Positions 48,393-57,592 of a stretch of 64,000 nucleotides of DNA are shown one piece after another. The DNA comes from CADCVT01 sp036389155 (lineage in GTDB: Bacteria; Actinomycetota; Thermoleophilia; Solirubrobacterales; Solirubrobacteraceae), in NCBI GenBank assembly GCA_036389155.1, contig DASVQN010000020.1:62001-126000 (forward strand), in the 5' to 3' direction. The position numbers and the translations under genes were made by a program. How positions within the stretch are numbered: the stretch's first letter is position 1; each line of letters opens with the position of its first letter. The notes under the pieces are model-generated. The model was given only the letters and a program-made list of their open reading frames with translations. It was not told the origin of the DNA and ran no database searches.

Positions 48393-49859
48393 GTGCCGGA
48401 CGCAAACGCGCCATGGTGGGACGACGCGGTCGTCTATCAGGTCTACCCGCGGTCCTACCAGGACTCCGACGGGGACGGCGAGGGCGACCTCGCGGGCATC
48501 CGGCGGCGCCTGGACCACATCGCCAGCCTCGGCGCCGACGCGCTGTGGCTGTCGCCGATCTACCCGAGCCCGATGGCCGACGGCGGCTACGACGTCAGCG
48601 ACTACGAGGACGTCGACCCGCGGTTCGGCACGCTCGAGGAGTTCGATCGTCTCCTCGCGGATGCTCACGACCGTGGGATCAGGCTGTTGATGGACGTCGT
48701 GCCCTGCCACACGTCGATCGAGCACCCCTGGTTCCGCCGGCATCCGGACTGGTACGTGTGGTCGGACCGCGACGGACCCCAGAACAACTGGATCGCGTCG
48801 TTCGGCGGCCGGGCGTGGTCGAAGGACCCCGAGACCGGCCGCTGGTACCTGCACTCCTTCTATCCCGAGCAGCCCGACCTGAACTGGCGCAACCCGGAGG
48901 TGCGCGACGCGATGGCGGCGACGCTGCGCTTCTGGACCGACCGCGGCGTCGACGGCTTCCGCCTCGACGCGATCGACCGCCTGATGAAGGACCCGCAGCT
49001 GCGCGACGACCCGCCCGCCACCGGCACCTTCCCGCTGCCCCTCGACGCCGAGCACGCCACGCTCGAGCACGTCCACTCGCGCAACGCGCCCGACGTCGGC
49101 GAGGCGCTGGCGGCGCTGCGCGCCGGGGCGGGGGACCGGTTCCTCGTCGGGGAGGTCTACCTGCCGTCGACCGGGCTGCGCCCGTACCTCGAGCACCTCG
49201 ACCTCGCGTTCGCCTTCGAGCTGTTCCACGCGCGCTGGGACGTCGCGCAGGTGCGCGCGGCGATCGAGGCCGCGCTCGACCCGACGGGCCCCGACGGGCG
49301 CGTCGCGTGGGTCCTCTCCAACCACGACTTCGCGCGGCTGCCCGACCGCGTCGGCCGCGGCAACGAGCGCGCGGCCGCGATGCTCGCGCTGACGCTGCCG
49401 GGGACGGTCTTCGTCTACCAGGGCGACGAGATCGGCACGGCCAACGGCCCGGGCGCCGACCCGCCGGTCGACCGCTGGAACCGCGACGCCTTCCGCCACC
49501 CGATGCGCTGGTCCGACGACGAGCCGCACGGCGGGTTCACGACGGGGACGCCCTGGCTGCCGGACGCGCCTGTCGAGGGCGGCGCGGTCGACGCGCAGGA
49601 GCGCGACCCCGGATCGATCCTGCACCTGTACCGCGACCTCATCGCGCTGCGCCGCACGCTGGGGCCCGGACTCGAGCTGCTCGCCGCCGCCGAGAGCGTG
49701 CTCGCCTACCGCCGCGGCGACCACCTCGTCGCGCTCAACCTCGCGCCCGGCGAGAGGCCGGCGCCGCGCGCGGGCACCCTCGTGCGGCACACCCATGGCC
49801 GTACCGGCGACGCGCCAACGCGGCTCGCGCGTGGCGAGGGGTTCGTCGCCAGCGCTTAG
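48393..49859 (+). CDS. Alpha-glucosidase (glycoside hydrolase family 13)
   Basis: 488 residues. VVYQVYPRSYQDSDGDGEGDLAGI is the oligo-1,6-glucosidase/alpha-glucosidase N-terminus. Catalytic nucleophile Asp192 (DGFRLDAID), acid Glu254 (LVGEVYL), and transition-state Asp312 (LSNHDF). The second conserved region reads DVVPCHTS where most have DLVxNHTS (Cys for Asn). No signal peptide, so it acts on imported oligosaccharides. The sugar ABC transporter follows 19 bases downstream. Confidence 0.9.
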   Translation: MPDANAPWWDDAVVYQVYPRSYQDSDGDGEGDLAGIRRRLDHIASLGADALWLSPIYPSPMADGGYDVSDYEDVDPRFGTLEEFDRLLADAHDRGIRLLMDVVPCHTSIEHPWFRRHPDWYVWSDRDGPQNNWIASFGGRAWSKDPETGRWYLHSFYPEQPDLNWRNPEVRDAMAATLRFWTDRGVDGFRLDAIDRLMKDPQLRDDPPATGTFPLPLDAEHATLEHVHSRNAPDVGEALAALRAGAGDRFLVGEVYLPSTGLRPYLEHLDLAFAFELFHARWDVAQVRAAIEAALDPTGPDGRVAWVLSNHDFARLPDRVGRGNERAAAMLALTLPGTVFVYQGDEIGTANGPGADPPVDRWNRDAFRHPMRWSDDEPHGGFTTGTPWLPDAPVEGGAVDAQERDPGSILHLYRDLIALRRTLGPGLELLAAAESVLAYRRGDHLVALNLAPGERPAPRAGTLVRHTHGRTGDAPTRLARGEGFVASA

Positions 49860-49878
49860 GGGTACGGAACCAAACGCG

Positions 49879-51132
49879 GTGCTGTCCCGGGTCTCACTCG
49901 CCGCAGTGCTCGTCGCCCTTGCGGTGGCCTTGAGCGCCTGCGGGGGCAGCAGCGGCGGCGGCTCGAAGACGCTCAACTTCTACATCTTCAACGAGCCCGG
50001 CGGCGGCCCGCAGAAGGTCGCCCAGGAGTGCTCGAAGCAGTCGGGCGGCAAGTACGACATCGAGTTCAAGTTCCTGCCGAACCAGGCCGACGCGCAGCGC
50101 GAGCAGCTCGTCCGCCGCCTCGGCGCCGAGGACGAGTCCGTCGACCTCATCGGCATGGACGTCATCTGGACCGGCGAGTTCGCCAACGCGGGCTGGCTCG
50201 AGCCCGTCCCCGAGGACGTCGTCGGCCCCGCGTCCTCGAAGGTCTTCCAGAGCGTCCTGAACACGGCGAAGTTCGAGGACCGCCTCATGGTCGTCCCGAT
50301 CTGGTCGAACACCCAGCTGCTCTGGTACCGCAAGGACAAGGTCCCGGGCGGCAAGCCTCCCGCGACGTGGGACCAGATGATCGACGTCGCCGAGAAGCAG
50401 AACCTGAAGATCAACATCCAGGCCAACCGCTACGAGGGTCTCGTCGTCCTGGCCAACGCGATGATCCTCTCGGCCGGCGGCAAGATCGTGAACGGGCCGA
50501 CCGAGGTCGCGCTGCCCGAGGAGCCGACCAAGCGCGCGCTCGAGGTCATGAGGCGGCTCGGCACGTCGAAGGCGGCGCCCACCGGCATCGACACGTCGAA
50601 CGAGGACACCGCCCGGCTCGGCTTCGAGACCGGCGACTCGATCTTCATGGTCAACTACCCCTTCGTCTACACGTCGGCGAAGGAGAACGCGCCGAAGATC
50701 TTCAAGGAGATGGGCGCGGCGGTGTACCCGCGCGTCGACGCGGACAAGGAGCCCAAGCCCCCGCTCGGCGGCATCAACATCGGCGTCTCGAAGTTCTCGA
50801 AGAAGAAGGACCTGGCCTTCGAGGCGATCCGCTGCATGATCAAGGCCGAGAACCAGGTCACGATCGCGAAGATGGGCGGCCTGCCGCCGGTCCGCGAGGA
50901 CCTCTACGACGACCCGGAGGTCCAGAAGATCTACCCGGGCTTCGCCGACGTGCTGCGCGAGTCGATCGACAAGGCCGGGCCGCGGCCGTCGGAGTCGCCG
51001 GCGTACACCGACCTGTCGCTCGGCATCCAGCGCGGCGTCCATCCGCTGACGAAGCTCGGCGCGCCCGACGAGGCGTACGACAAGCTCCACGACTACGTCG
51101 AGCAGGCGGTCAAGCGGGAGGGGCTGCTGTGA
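49879..51132 (+). CDS. Sugar-binding lipoprotein of an ABC importer
   Basis: 417 residues. Signal and lipobox VALSAC (Cys21). Family 1 extracellular solute-binding fold: NFYIFNEPGGGPQKVAQEC, DLIGMDVIWTGEFANAGWLEPV, NTQLLWYRKDKV and FMVNYPFVY. Location next to a GH13 enzyme suggests alpha-glucosides or maltose/trehalose as ligand. GTG 49879 has no clear ribosome binding site. Stop overlaps the first permease (GTGA). Confidence 0.88.
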   Translation: MLSRVSLAAVLVALAVALSACGGSSGGGSKTLNFYIFNEPGGGPQKVAQECSKQSGGKYDIEFKFLPNQADAQREQLVRRLGAEDESVDLIGMDVIWTGEFANAGWLEPVPEDVVGPASSKVFQSVLNTAKFEDRLMVVPIWSNTQLLWYRKDKVPGGKPPATWDQMIDVAEKQNLKINIQANRYEGLVVLANAMILSAGGKIVNGPTEVALPEEPTKRALEVMRRLGTSKAAPTGIDTSNEDTARLGFETGDSIFMVNYPFVYTSAKENAPKIFKEMGAAVYPRVDADKEPKPPLGGINIGVSKFSKKKDLAFEAIRCMIKAENQVTIAKMGGLPPVREDLYDDPEVQKIYPGFADVLRESIDKAGPRPSESPAYTDLSLGIQRGVHPLTKLGAPDEAYDKLHDYVEQAVKREGLL

Positions 51133-52070
51133 GCACCGCCGCACCGCCGCAGGTCGGCGCCGCCGCCGAGAAGCCGCAGAAGGTCGGGCTGACCGAGCGC
51201 GCCCGAGCCGAGCGCAAGCTCGCGTGGATGCTGTGCGCGCCCGCGGTCCTGATGATGGTCCTCGTCACCGCGTATCCGATCGGCTACGCGCTCTGGCTCT
51301 CGCTGCAGAAGAAGGACCTGCGCTTCCCCGACGAGACCGGCTTCGCCGGGCTCGACAACTACGCGACCGTGCTCGGCTCCGGCCTGTGGTGGAAGGTCGT
51401 CGGCAACACCGTCTTCATCACCGTCGTGTCGGTGATCATCGAGCTGATCCTCGGCATGATCATCGCGCTGGTCATGCACCGCGCGATCTTCGGCCGCGGC
51501 GCGGTGCGCACGTCGGTCCTGATCCCGTACGGCATCGTCACGGTCGTGGCCGCGTTCGCGTGGTTCTACGCGTTCGACCCGGGCACGGGCTTCGTGAACG
51601 ACACGTTCCTGTCGCCGGACGACAAGGCGTGGTTCGGCGGGCGCGGCAGCGCGCTGACGGTGATCATCCTCGCCGAGGTCTGGAAGACGACGCCGTTCAT
51701 GGCGCTGCTGCTGCTGGCGGGGCTGACGACGATCGACGAGGGGCTGTACGAGGCGGCGCGCGTGGACGGCGCGAGCGCGTGGCAGCGCTTCACGCGCATC
51801 ACGCTGCCGCTGATGAAGCCGGCGATCGCGGTCGCGCTGCTCTTCCGCACGCTCGACGCGTTCCGCGTCTTCGACTCGATCTTCGTGATGACGCGCGGGG
51901 CGCAGGACACCCAGTCGGTGTCGATCCTCGGCTACGACCAGCTGATCTCGAGGCTGAACCTCGGCCTCGGGTCGGCGGTGTCGGTCCTGATCTTCATCAT
52001 GGTCCTGGCGATCGCGTTCCTGTTCGTCAAGGGCTTCGGCGCCAGCGTCCCCGGCCAGGAGGACAGCTAG
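51129..52070 (+). CDS. ABC sugar transporter permease, MalF-like
   Basis: 313 residues, six TM segments. The EAA loop EAARVDGASAWQRFTRITLPLM (about 205-226) is intact. An N-terminal cytoplasmic extension of about 30 residues precedes the first TM. Stop is followed immediately by the partner permease. Confidence 0.9.
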   Translation: MSTAAPPQVGAAAEKPQKVGLTERARAERKLAWMLCAPAVLMMVLVTAYPIGYALWLSLQKKDLRFPDETGFAGLDNYATVLGSGLWWKVVGNTVFITVVSVIIELILGMIIALVMHRAIFGRGAVRTSVLIPYGIVTVVAAFAWFYAFDPGTGFVNDTFLSPDDKAWFGGRGSALTVIILAEVWKTTPFMALLLLAGLTTIDEGLYEAARVDGASAWQRFTRITLPLMKPAIAVALLFRTLDAFRVFDSIFVMTRGAQDTQSVSILGYDQLISRLNLGLGSAVSVLIFIMVLAIAFLFVKGFGASVPGQEDS

Positions 52071-52916
52071 ATGAAGCGCGGCACGCGGGAGTACACGATC
52101 TGGTCGGTCGGCATCTTCGCGATCGTCATCGCGGCGCTGTTCCCCGTGTTCTGGCTGGTGATGCTGTCGTTCAAGACGCCGGCGACGGTGGGCGACGGGC
52201 GGCTGTGGCCGAAGGAGTTCACGCTCGACAACTACGACGCGCTGTTCACCGGCGGCCTGGACAAGAGCCCGTTCCTGCAGCCGCTCATCAACTCGATCCT
52301 GATCGCGCTCATCGCTACGACGATCGCCATCGTGCTCGCGTCGTTCACCGCCTACGCGATCGCGCGGCTGAGCTTCCCGGGGAAGTCGCTTGTGCTCGGC
52401 GGCTCGCTCGCCATCGCGATGTTCCCGCCGATCTCCGTCGTCGGGCCGCTGTTCGACATGTGGCGCGCGCTGCACATCTACGACACCTACATCGGCCTGA
52501 TCATCCCGTACCTGACCTTCGCGCTGCCGCTGGCGATCTACACGCTCGTCGCGTTCTTCCGGGAGATCCCGTGGGAGCTCGAGCAGGCCGCGGCGGTCGA
52601 CGGCGCGACGCCGATGCAGGCGTTCCGCAAGGTCATCATCCCGCTCGCCGCGCCCGGCATGTTCACGGCGGCGATCCTCGTCTTCATCTTCTGCTGGAAC
52701 GACTTCCTGTTCGCCATCACGCTGACGTCGTCGAAGGAGGGCGCGCAGACCGTGCCCGCGGCGCTGGCGTTCTTCACGGGCGAGTCGCAGTTCACCGCGC
52801 CGACCGGCAACATCGCCGCGGCGGCCGTCCTCGTGACCATTCCCATCATCCTGTTCGTGCTGTTCTTCCAGCGCCGCATCGTCGCCGGGCTCACGGCGGG
52901 CGCGGTGAAGGGCTAG
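52071..52916 (+). CDS. ABC sugar transporter permease, MalG-like
   Basis: 281 residues, six TM segments. EAA loop EQAAAVDGATPMQAFRKVIIPL (about 166-187). Characteristic MalG-type FPVFWLVMLSFKTP start and C-terminal RRIVAGLTAGAVKG. Starts at the first base after the previous stop. Confidence 0.92.
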   Translation: MKRGTREYTIWSVGIFAIVIAALFPVFWLVMLSFKTPATVGDGRLWPKEFTLDNYDALFTGGLDKSPFLQPLINSILIALIATTIAIVLASFTAYAIARLSFPGKSLVLGGSLAIAMFPPISVVGPLFDMWRALHIYDTYIGLIIPYLTFALPLAIYTLVAFFREIPWELEQAAAVDGATPMQAFRKVIIPLAAPGMFTAAILVFIFCWNDFLFAITLTSSKEGAQTVPAALAFFTGESQFTAPTGNIAAAAVLVTIPIILFVLFFQRRIVAGLTAGAVKG

Positions 52917-52931
52917 GCAAAGGAGTCCACC

Positions 52932-54218
52932 GTGGCCGAGATCAAGCTCCGCGGCGTCACCAAGCGGTTCCCGGACGGCACCGAGGCCGTCAAGCAGATG
53001 GACCTCGACATCGGCGACGGCGAGTTCATGATCTTCGTCGGCCCGTCGGGCTGCGGGAAGTCGACGGCGCTGCGGATGATCGCCGGGCTCGAGGACATCA
53101 GCGACGGCGAGCTGTCGATCGGCGGCGAGGTCGTCAACGACCGCGCTCCGAAGGACCGCGACATCGCGATGGTGTTCCAGTCCTACGCGCTGTATCCGCA
53201 CATGAGCGTGCGCGACAACATCGCGTTCCCGCTGAAGATCGCCGGCGCGCCGGACAACGAGATCGAGCAGAAGGTCGGCGAGGCCGCGAAGATCCTCGAC
53301 CTCGACCGGCTGCTCGACCGCAAGCCCGCCAACCTCAGCGGAGGCCAGCGCCAGCGCGTGGCGATGGGGCGCGCGATCGTGCGCGACCCGAAGGCGTTCC
53401 TGATGGACGAGCCGCTGTCGAACCTCGACGCCAAGCTGCGCGTGCAGATGCGGACCGAGGTCTCGCGGATCCAGCAGCGGCTGGGGACGACGATGGTCTA
53501 CGTCACCCACGACCAGACCGAGGCGATGACGCTCGGCGACCGCGTCGCGGTCATGCGCGCGGGCGTGCTGCAGCAGGTCGACACGCCGCAGAACCTCTAC
53601 GACCACCCGAGGAACCTGTTCGTCGCGGGCTTCATCGGGTCGCCGGCGATGAACTTCTTCCCGGCGACCGTGGAGAACGGGCGCGTGAAGCTGCCGTTCG
53701 GCGAGGTCGCCGCGCCGCGTGGCGTGCAGGCGAGCGGCGAGGTCATCGCGGGCGTCCGGCCGGAGGACTTCGAGGACGCCCAGTTCGCGCCCGAGGGCCA
53801 CGAGAACGCGCTGACCTTCGACGCGCCGATCGTGCTCACCGAGTCGATGGGCTCGGAGACGTACGCGTACTTCACGTACGAGGGCGGTGCGGCGTCGTCG
53901 GACGAGCTGAACGAGCTGGCGGCCGACGCCGGCCTCAGCGACCTGCCGTCGAGCGGCGAGAACCAGGCGGTCGCGCGGCTGGACCCGCAGACCAAGGCCC
54001 AGTCGGGGTCGTCAACGAAGATCTGGGTGAACGCGGGCAAGCTGCACCTCTTCGACCCGAAGGACGGGCGCAACCTCGCGCACGGCGACGCGACGCCGGC
54101 GACGGCGGGCGGGCCGCAGGAGTCCACGCCGCAGTCGTTCACGTCGGGCGGCGCGGGCGGCGACGGCGAGTCGGGTGCGGCCGCGCACGAGCCGGACCTG
54201 CGCGATCAGCCGGGCTAG
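52932..54218 (+). CDS. ABC sugar transporter ATPase, UgpC/MsmK type
   Basis: 428 residues. Walker A GPSGCGKST (38-45), Q loop FQSYALYPHMSV, signature LSGGQRQRVAMGRA, Walker B FLMDEPLSNLDAKLR, H-switch VTHDQTEAM. A TOBE-like regulatory part follows at about 235-320. The C-terminus is extended beyond the usual 370 residues by a Gly/Glu-rich tail (PATAGGPQESTPQSF...). AAGGAG lies seven to nine bases before the GTG 52932. Confidence 0.92.
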   Translation: MAEIKLRGVTKRFPDGTEAVKQMDLDIGDGEFMIFVGPSGCGKSTALRMIAGLEDISDGELSIGGEVVNDRAPKDRDIAMVFQSYALYPHMSVRDNIAFPLKIAGAPDNEIEQKVGEAAKILDLDRLLDRKPANLSGGQRQRVAMGRAIVRDPKAFLMDEPLSNLDAKLRVQMRTEVSRIQQRLGTTMVYVTHDQTEAMTLGDRVAVMRAGVLQQVDTPQNLYDHPRNLFVAGFIGSPAMNFFPATVENGRVKLPFGEVAAPRGVQASGEVIAGVRPEDFEDAQFAPEGHENALTFDAPIVLTESMGSETYAYFTYEGGAASSDELNELAADAGLSDLPSSGENQAVARLDPQTKAQSGSSTKIWVNAGKLHLFDPKDGRNLAHGDATPATAGGPQESTPQSFTSGGAGGDGESGAAAHEPDLRDQPG

Positions 54219-54229
54219 GAGCGGCGCGC

Positions 54230-54776
54230 GTGGCGCGCACGGTGGTCGATCCGCGAGGGGTGCGCTGGAAGGTAGGGCGCCGGTGGACCGAGCCTGAACG
54301 GCTGCGGGCGTCCGAGCACACCAGCGGCTACGACATCACGGGAGCCGTCGTGCCGACCGAGGCCGAGCTCGCGCTGTTCTCCGCGTCGCCGTCCGTGACG
54401 GCGACACCCGTCGCCCTGTGGGGTCTCGTCGCGCTGTCGCCGGTCGTCGCCGTGCTGGATCGCGCTGCCGTTCCTCATCGTCTACTTCGCCGTTGGCCCG
54501 GCCGCGCTGGTCGCCGTGCTCGCGGTGCTCGCGGTCCTGCTCGTCGTCTTGCTGCGGCGGCGGACATGGACCGTGAGGGCGGCCGCCGACCGCGGCGCCT
54601 ACGGCCATCTCTGGAAGGTCCGCAGCTGGCGCGCGAGCGCGGCCGTGATCGACAAGGCGGCCGACGCGCTGCAGACGGGCGCGCTGCTCCCCGCGAGAGG
54701 TCGGCCGTTCGGCATCCGGCCCGAGGATCTGTCGCCGTTGTGGCGTTCTGAGCAGGAGATCACACAAACCGACTGA
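54230..54776 (+). pseudogene. Frameshifted gene for a two-TM hypothetical protein
   Basis: GTG 54230 (GGAG upstream) opens a frame encoding ARTVVDPRGVRWKVGRRW and a first TM (VALWGLVALSPVVAV). At about 54455 the homologous continuation moves to another frame: WIALPFLIVYFAVGPAALV and LAVLAVLLVVLLRRRTW, ending TQTD at 54776. One base removed near 54453-54456 restores a single frame of about 181 residues. The domain repeats a W-K-V-x-x-W pattern on both sides of the membrane pair. Either a true pseudogene or a base-calling error. Confidence 0.65.
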
Positions 54777-54789
54777 CGGGTAGGTTTTT

Positions 54790-56082
54790 GTGCACGCCAT
54801 GCTCACGGCGACCGCACGCGCACCCGTTCCGCTCCCCGCGGAGGACATCGACATCGGCGAGTGGCTGTTCTCGCTCGGCGACGACGCCTACGCGGCGGCC
54901 GCGCCGGCGCACCTCGGCGCCGGGACGTCGCGGCGCGCCTCCGGACCGCGCCGCTTCTTCGATGCGGAGAACTTCGGCGGGCTGGTCATCGTCAACCACC
55001 ACGACGAGGAGGAGGCGCGGCCCGACTACGTCCGGGTCCGGTCGCGGCGCAGCCGTGCGTGGCTCCTGGGGCTGCTGCCGTTCGCGCTCCACGTCTGCTG
55101 GGAGATGCTCGTCCATCCGCGCGGCGCCGCCGAGTGCGAGGTCGAGTGCCGCCTGTCGCTCAGCATGCCGCGGGTGCTGGCGCCGCTCGTGCAGCGGCAC
55201 GTCGCCGAGCAGACGCGCGGGTTCGCCGCCGACGTCGCGGCGCGCGGCTGGACGGAGCGCACCGTCCGCCTGTCGTGCGGGCCGGTGCGGGTGCGCGAGC
55301 GGGGGAGCGGCGAGCCGATCCTGTTCATCCACGGGGTGCTGATGAACGGCGACACGTGGGAGGACGTCGTCCCGCGCCTCGCCGGCCGCTACCGCTGCAT
55401 CGCGCCGGACTGGCCGACGGGCGGGCACCGCGTGCCGCTCGACCCGGGCGCGCGGCCGAGCACGGCGATGCTGGCCGCGCTGGTGCCGGAGCTGCTCGAC
55501 GAGCTGGGGATCGAGCGGGTGACGGCCGTCGGCATCGGCCTCGGGACGGTGATCTGCGAGATGCTGGCGATCGAGCATCCCGAGCGGCTGGATCGCGTCG
55601 TGTTCGGCTCGGGCGACATCCTCTCCACGTTCCCGCCGCGGTGGGCGCGCCGGAAGTTCTCGGTGACGACGCTCCCGGCGCTGGCGAACGCGATCGTCCG
55701 CCTGTTCGCGATCCCCTCCGTCCGCCGGTTCGCCTACCGGCCGTTCGCGCACGACGTCTCCGAGCACATCGCCGACTCGTTCACACGCGGCCTGCGGTCC
55801 GACGCCGGGGTCCGCCGCGACGCGATCAAGCTCCTGAACACCATCTTCCGCCGCGAGAACGGCGGCTTCGAGCACGAGCGCCTGCGCGGCTTCGACCGGC
55901 CGGCGCTCATCGCGTGGGGCGCGGACGACACGGCGTTCCCGTCCTCGCACCCCGACGACCTCGCGGCGCTGCTCGACGACGTGCGGATCGAGCGGATCCC
56001 CGGCGCGATGACGTTCCTCGGGCAGGACCAGCCGCGCGCGTTCGCCGACGCGATCGCGCGGTTCATGCAGGAGACCGCGTAG
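54790..56082 (+). CDS. Alpha/beta hydrolase fold protein lacking the catalytic Ser and His
   Basis: 430 residues. The N-terminal 165 residues are a separate part of unknown type; from about 165 there is a hydrolase fold (PILFIHGVLMNGDTWEDVVPRL, GIGLGTVICEMLAIEHPERLDRVV). The nucleophile elbow reads G248-I-G-L-G252, so Gly250 replaces the Ser. The histidine position reads PGAMTFLGQDQP, with Thr408 where GH is expected. An acid remains (WGADD, Asp379). Probably not a classical hydrolase. GTG 54790 or ATG 54799 may be the start. TetR gene follows three bases after the stop. Confidence 0.8.
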   Translation: MHAMLTATARAPVPLPAEDIDIGEWLFSLGDDAYAAAAPAHLGAGTSRRASGPRRFFDAENFGGLVIVNHHDEEEARPDYVRVRSRRSRAWLLGLLPFALHVCWEMLVHPRGAAECEVECRLSLSMPRVLAPLVQRHVAEQTRGFAADVAARGWTERTVRLSCGPVRVRERGSGEPILFIHGVLMNGDTWEDVVPRLAGRYRCIAPDWPTGGHRVPLDPGARPSTAMLAALVPELLDELGIERVTAVGIGLGTVICEMLAIEHPERLDRVVFGSGDILSTFPPRWARRKFSVTTLPALANAIVRLFAIPSVRRFAYRPFAHDVSEHIADSFTRGLRSDAGVRRDAIKLLNTIFRRENGGFEHERLRGFDRPALIAWGADDTAFPSSHPDDLAALLDDVRIERIPGAMTFLGQDQPRAFADAIARFMQETA

Positions 56083-56084
56083 CG

Positions 56085-56666
56085 GTGGCCACCCAGGCCG
56101 AGCGCCGCGCGACCACGCGGGGGAAGCTGCTCGACGCCGCGGCCGCCGTCTTCGCCGAGCACGGCTACCACGGCGCGACGCTCGACGCGATCGCCGAGCG
56201 CGCCGGCCTGTCGAAGGGCAGCGTCTACCACCACTTCGCGTCCAAGCACGAGCTCTTCGCGACGCTGCTCGGCGAGCGCGTGCAGGCGCGGCTGGCCGAC
56301 GCCGACGACTCGCCGCCGGGCGACGCGGCGCGCTCCTTCCTCGACCGCGCCGCCGACCCGCGCTGGGCCCCGCTCTTCTTCGAGTTCCTCGCCCAGGCCG
56401 CCCGCGACGACGCGGTCCGCGACCTCTTCACCGCCTGGCTGCGCGACACCCGGGCCGCGCTGGCGAAGCTCGTCGAGCCGCAGGTCGCGGGCATCCCTGC
56501 CGATCGCGCGGCGACCCTCGTCAGCGCGCTGTCCAACGGCATGCTCATCGAGGTCCTGTTCGACGACGACGTCCCGGCGGACCTCCTCGGCGAGGGCCTC
56601 GCCGTGCTCGCCGCCGGCGCTAGGGCCGCAGCCGGCGACGAGCGCGCGTCTCGGCCAGGCGCCTGA
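56085..56666 (+). CDS. TetR-family regulator
   Basis: 193 residues. HTH TRGKLLDAAAAVFAEHGYHGATLDAIAERAGLSKGSVYHHFASKHELFATLL, very typical, then a helical ligand domain. GTG 56085 starts three bases after the hydrolase-like gene, so the two are likely cotranscribed and the regulator may sense a related ligand. Its last 47 bases overlap the convergent ParB-like gene. Confidence 0.88.
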   Translation: MATQAERRATTRGKLLDAAAAVFAEHGYHGATLDAIAERAGLSKGSVYHHFASKHELFATLLGERVQARLADADDSPPGDAARSFLDRAADPRWAPLFFEFLAQAARDDAVRDLFTAWLRDTRAALAKLVEPQVAGIPADRAATLVSALSNGMLIEVLFDDDVPADLLGEGLAVLAAGARAAAGDERASRPGA

Positions 56667-57486
56667 CGATGTCCTCGCTCCACTCCATCGTGCGCATCAG
56701 CTGGTAGCGCTCGCCGCCGAGGCGCTCGTAGGCGTCGGCCTCGGTCTCGTCGTCTCCCACCAGTCCCGCCTCGCGGAGCATCGCGACGACGGGCAGGAAC
56801 TCCTCCTCGAACCAGGCGTGCGCGGCCGTCGCGCGGTCGAGCAGGTGGCCGCGCTCCTGCGACGCACGGAAGCCCCAGGCCTCGACGCCCTCCGCCAGGT
56901 CGCCGTACTTCCACGGGTCGCTGAGGACGACGCGCTCGGCGGCCTCGCGCGGGAGGGGGACGCGCTCGCGGAAGAGACGCTCGTGGCCCTTGACCGGGAG
57001 GTCGGCGAGGGTGAGCGTGCGCGCCGCGCCGACGCGGGTGCGGATCTCGGTCACGTAGCCGTCGATCTCGCGCAGGCCGAGGGCGCGGGCGACGGAGACG
57101 CGGTGGTGGCCGTCGCGGACGAAGTGCACCTCGCCGACGCGGTACAGCGACACCGGCGGGATCGGCTCGCCGCGGCGCATCGCCTCCGCGATCCGCTCCC
57201 AGCGGCTGCGCACGCGTGAGGACGTGGGGCGGAAGGAGCGGTCGAACCCGTGGGGCTTGTCGACCGTGCCCACGATCGAGTCGAGCGCGACCGGCTGGAG
57301 CCCCAGCTCGCGCTCGCCGACGCGCCCGAGTTCGGCGACGACCTCGTCGAACGGGAGGATGACGTCGACGTCGCCCGGCGTCCGCGCCACGCGCTGGGCG
57401 AGCCGGCGCAGCGTCTGGCGCCGCCGCGCTCGCATGAAGTCGTCGGTGGCGTCGCGAGCCGGAAAGCCGGTGTCGCGGGCGGGCAT
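56620..57486 (-). CDS. ParB/sulfiredoxin-like domain protein
   Basis: 288 residues. The core (VGTVDKPHGFDRSF ... PIPPVSLYRVGEVHFVRDGHHRVSVARALGLREI) carries the ParB/Srx-type DGHHR motif (about 155-165), here with HH rather than GHR. The N-terminus is helical and basic (RARRRQTLRRLAQRVARTPGDVDV) and the C-terminal third is helical (AHAWFEEEFLPVVAMLREAGL). It is not a chromosome-partition ParB; similar proteins occur in many actinobacteria with unknown role. ATG 57486 chosen as the first start giving an intact core. Confidence 0.8.
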   Translation of the reverse strand: MPARDTGFPARDATDDFMRARRRQTLRRLAQRVARTPGDVDVILPFDEVVAELGRVGERELGLQPVALDSIVGTVDKPHGFDRSFRPTSSRVRSRWERIAEAMRRGEPIPPVSLYRVGEVHFVRDGHHRVSVARALGLREIDGYVTEIRTRVGAARTLTLADLPVKGHERLFRERVPLPREAAERVVLSDPWKYGDLAEGVEAWGFRASQERGHLLDRATAAHAWFEEEFLPVVAMLREAGLVGDDETEADAYERLGGERYQLMRTMEWSEDIVRRLAETRARRRLRP

Positions 57487-57592
57487 CGACCCAGTGTGAC
57501 GGCTGCGCGCCACGCTGGCGCGCCCGGCTGATCCGCTCGCCGAGGCCACGCGCAGCCCTCCGCGACCCATCGATTCTCCCGGAGGTAGACCG

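Noticed and set aside
46271..49933. A 1220-codon plus-strand frame opposite the ligase genes
   Set aside because: The translation has no domain and runs antisense to the ATP-grasp and C26 genes, a usual effect of very high GC.
56620..57486. Chromosome-partition ParB
   Set aside because: There is only the ParB/Srx-like DGHHR core; no ParB helix-turn-helix, ParA neighbour or parS site is seen.
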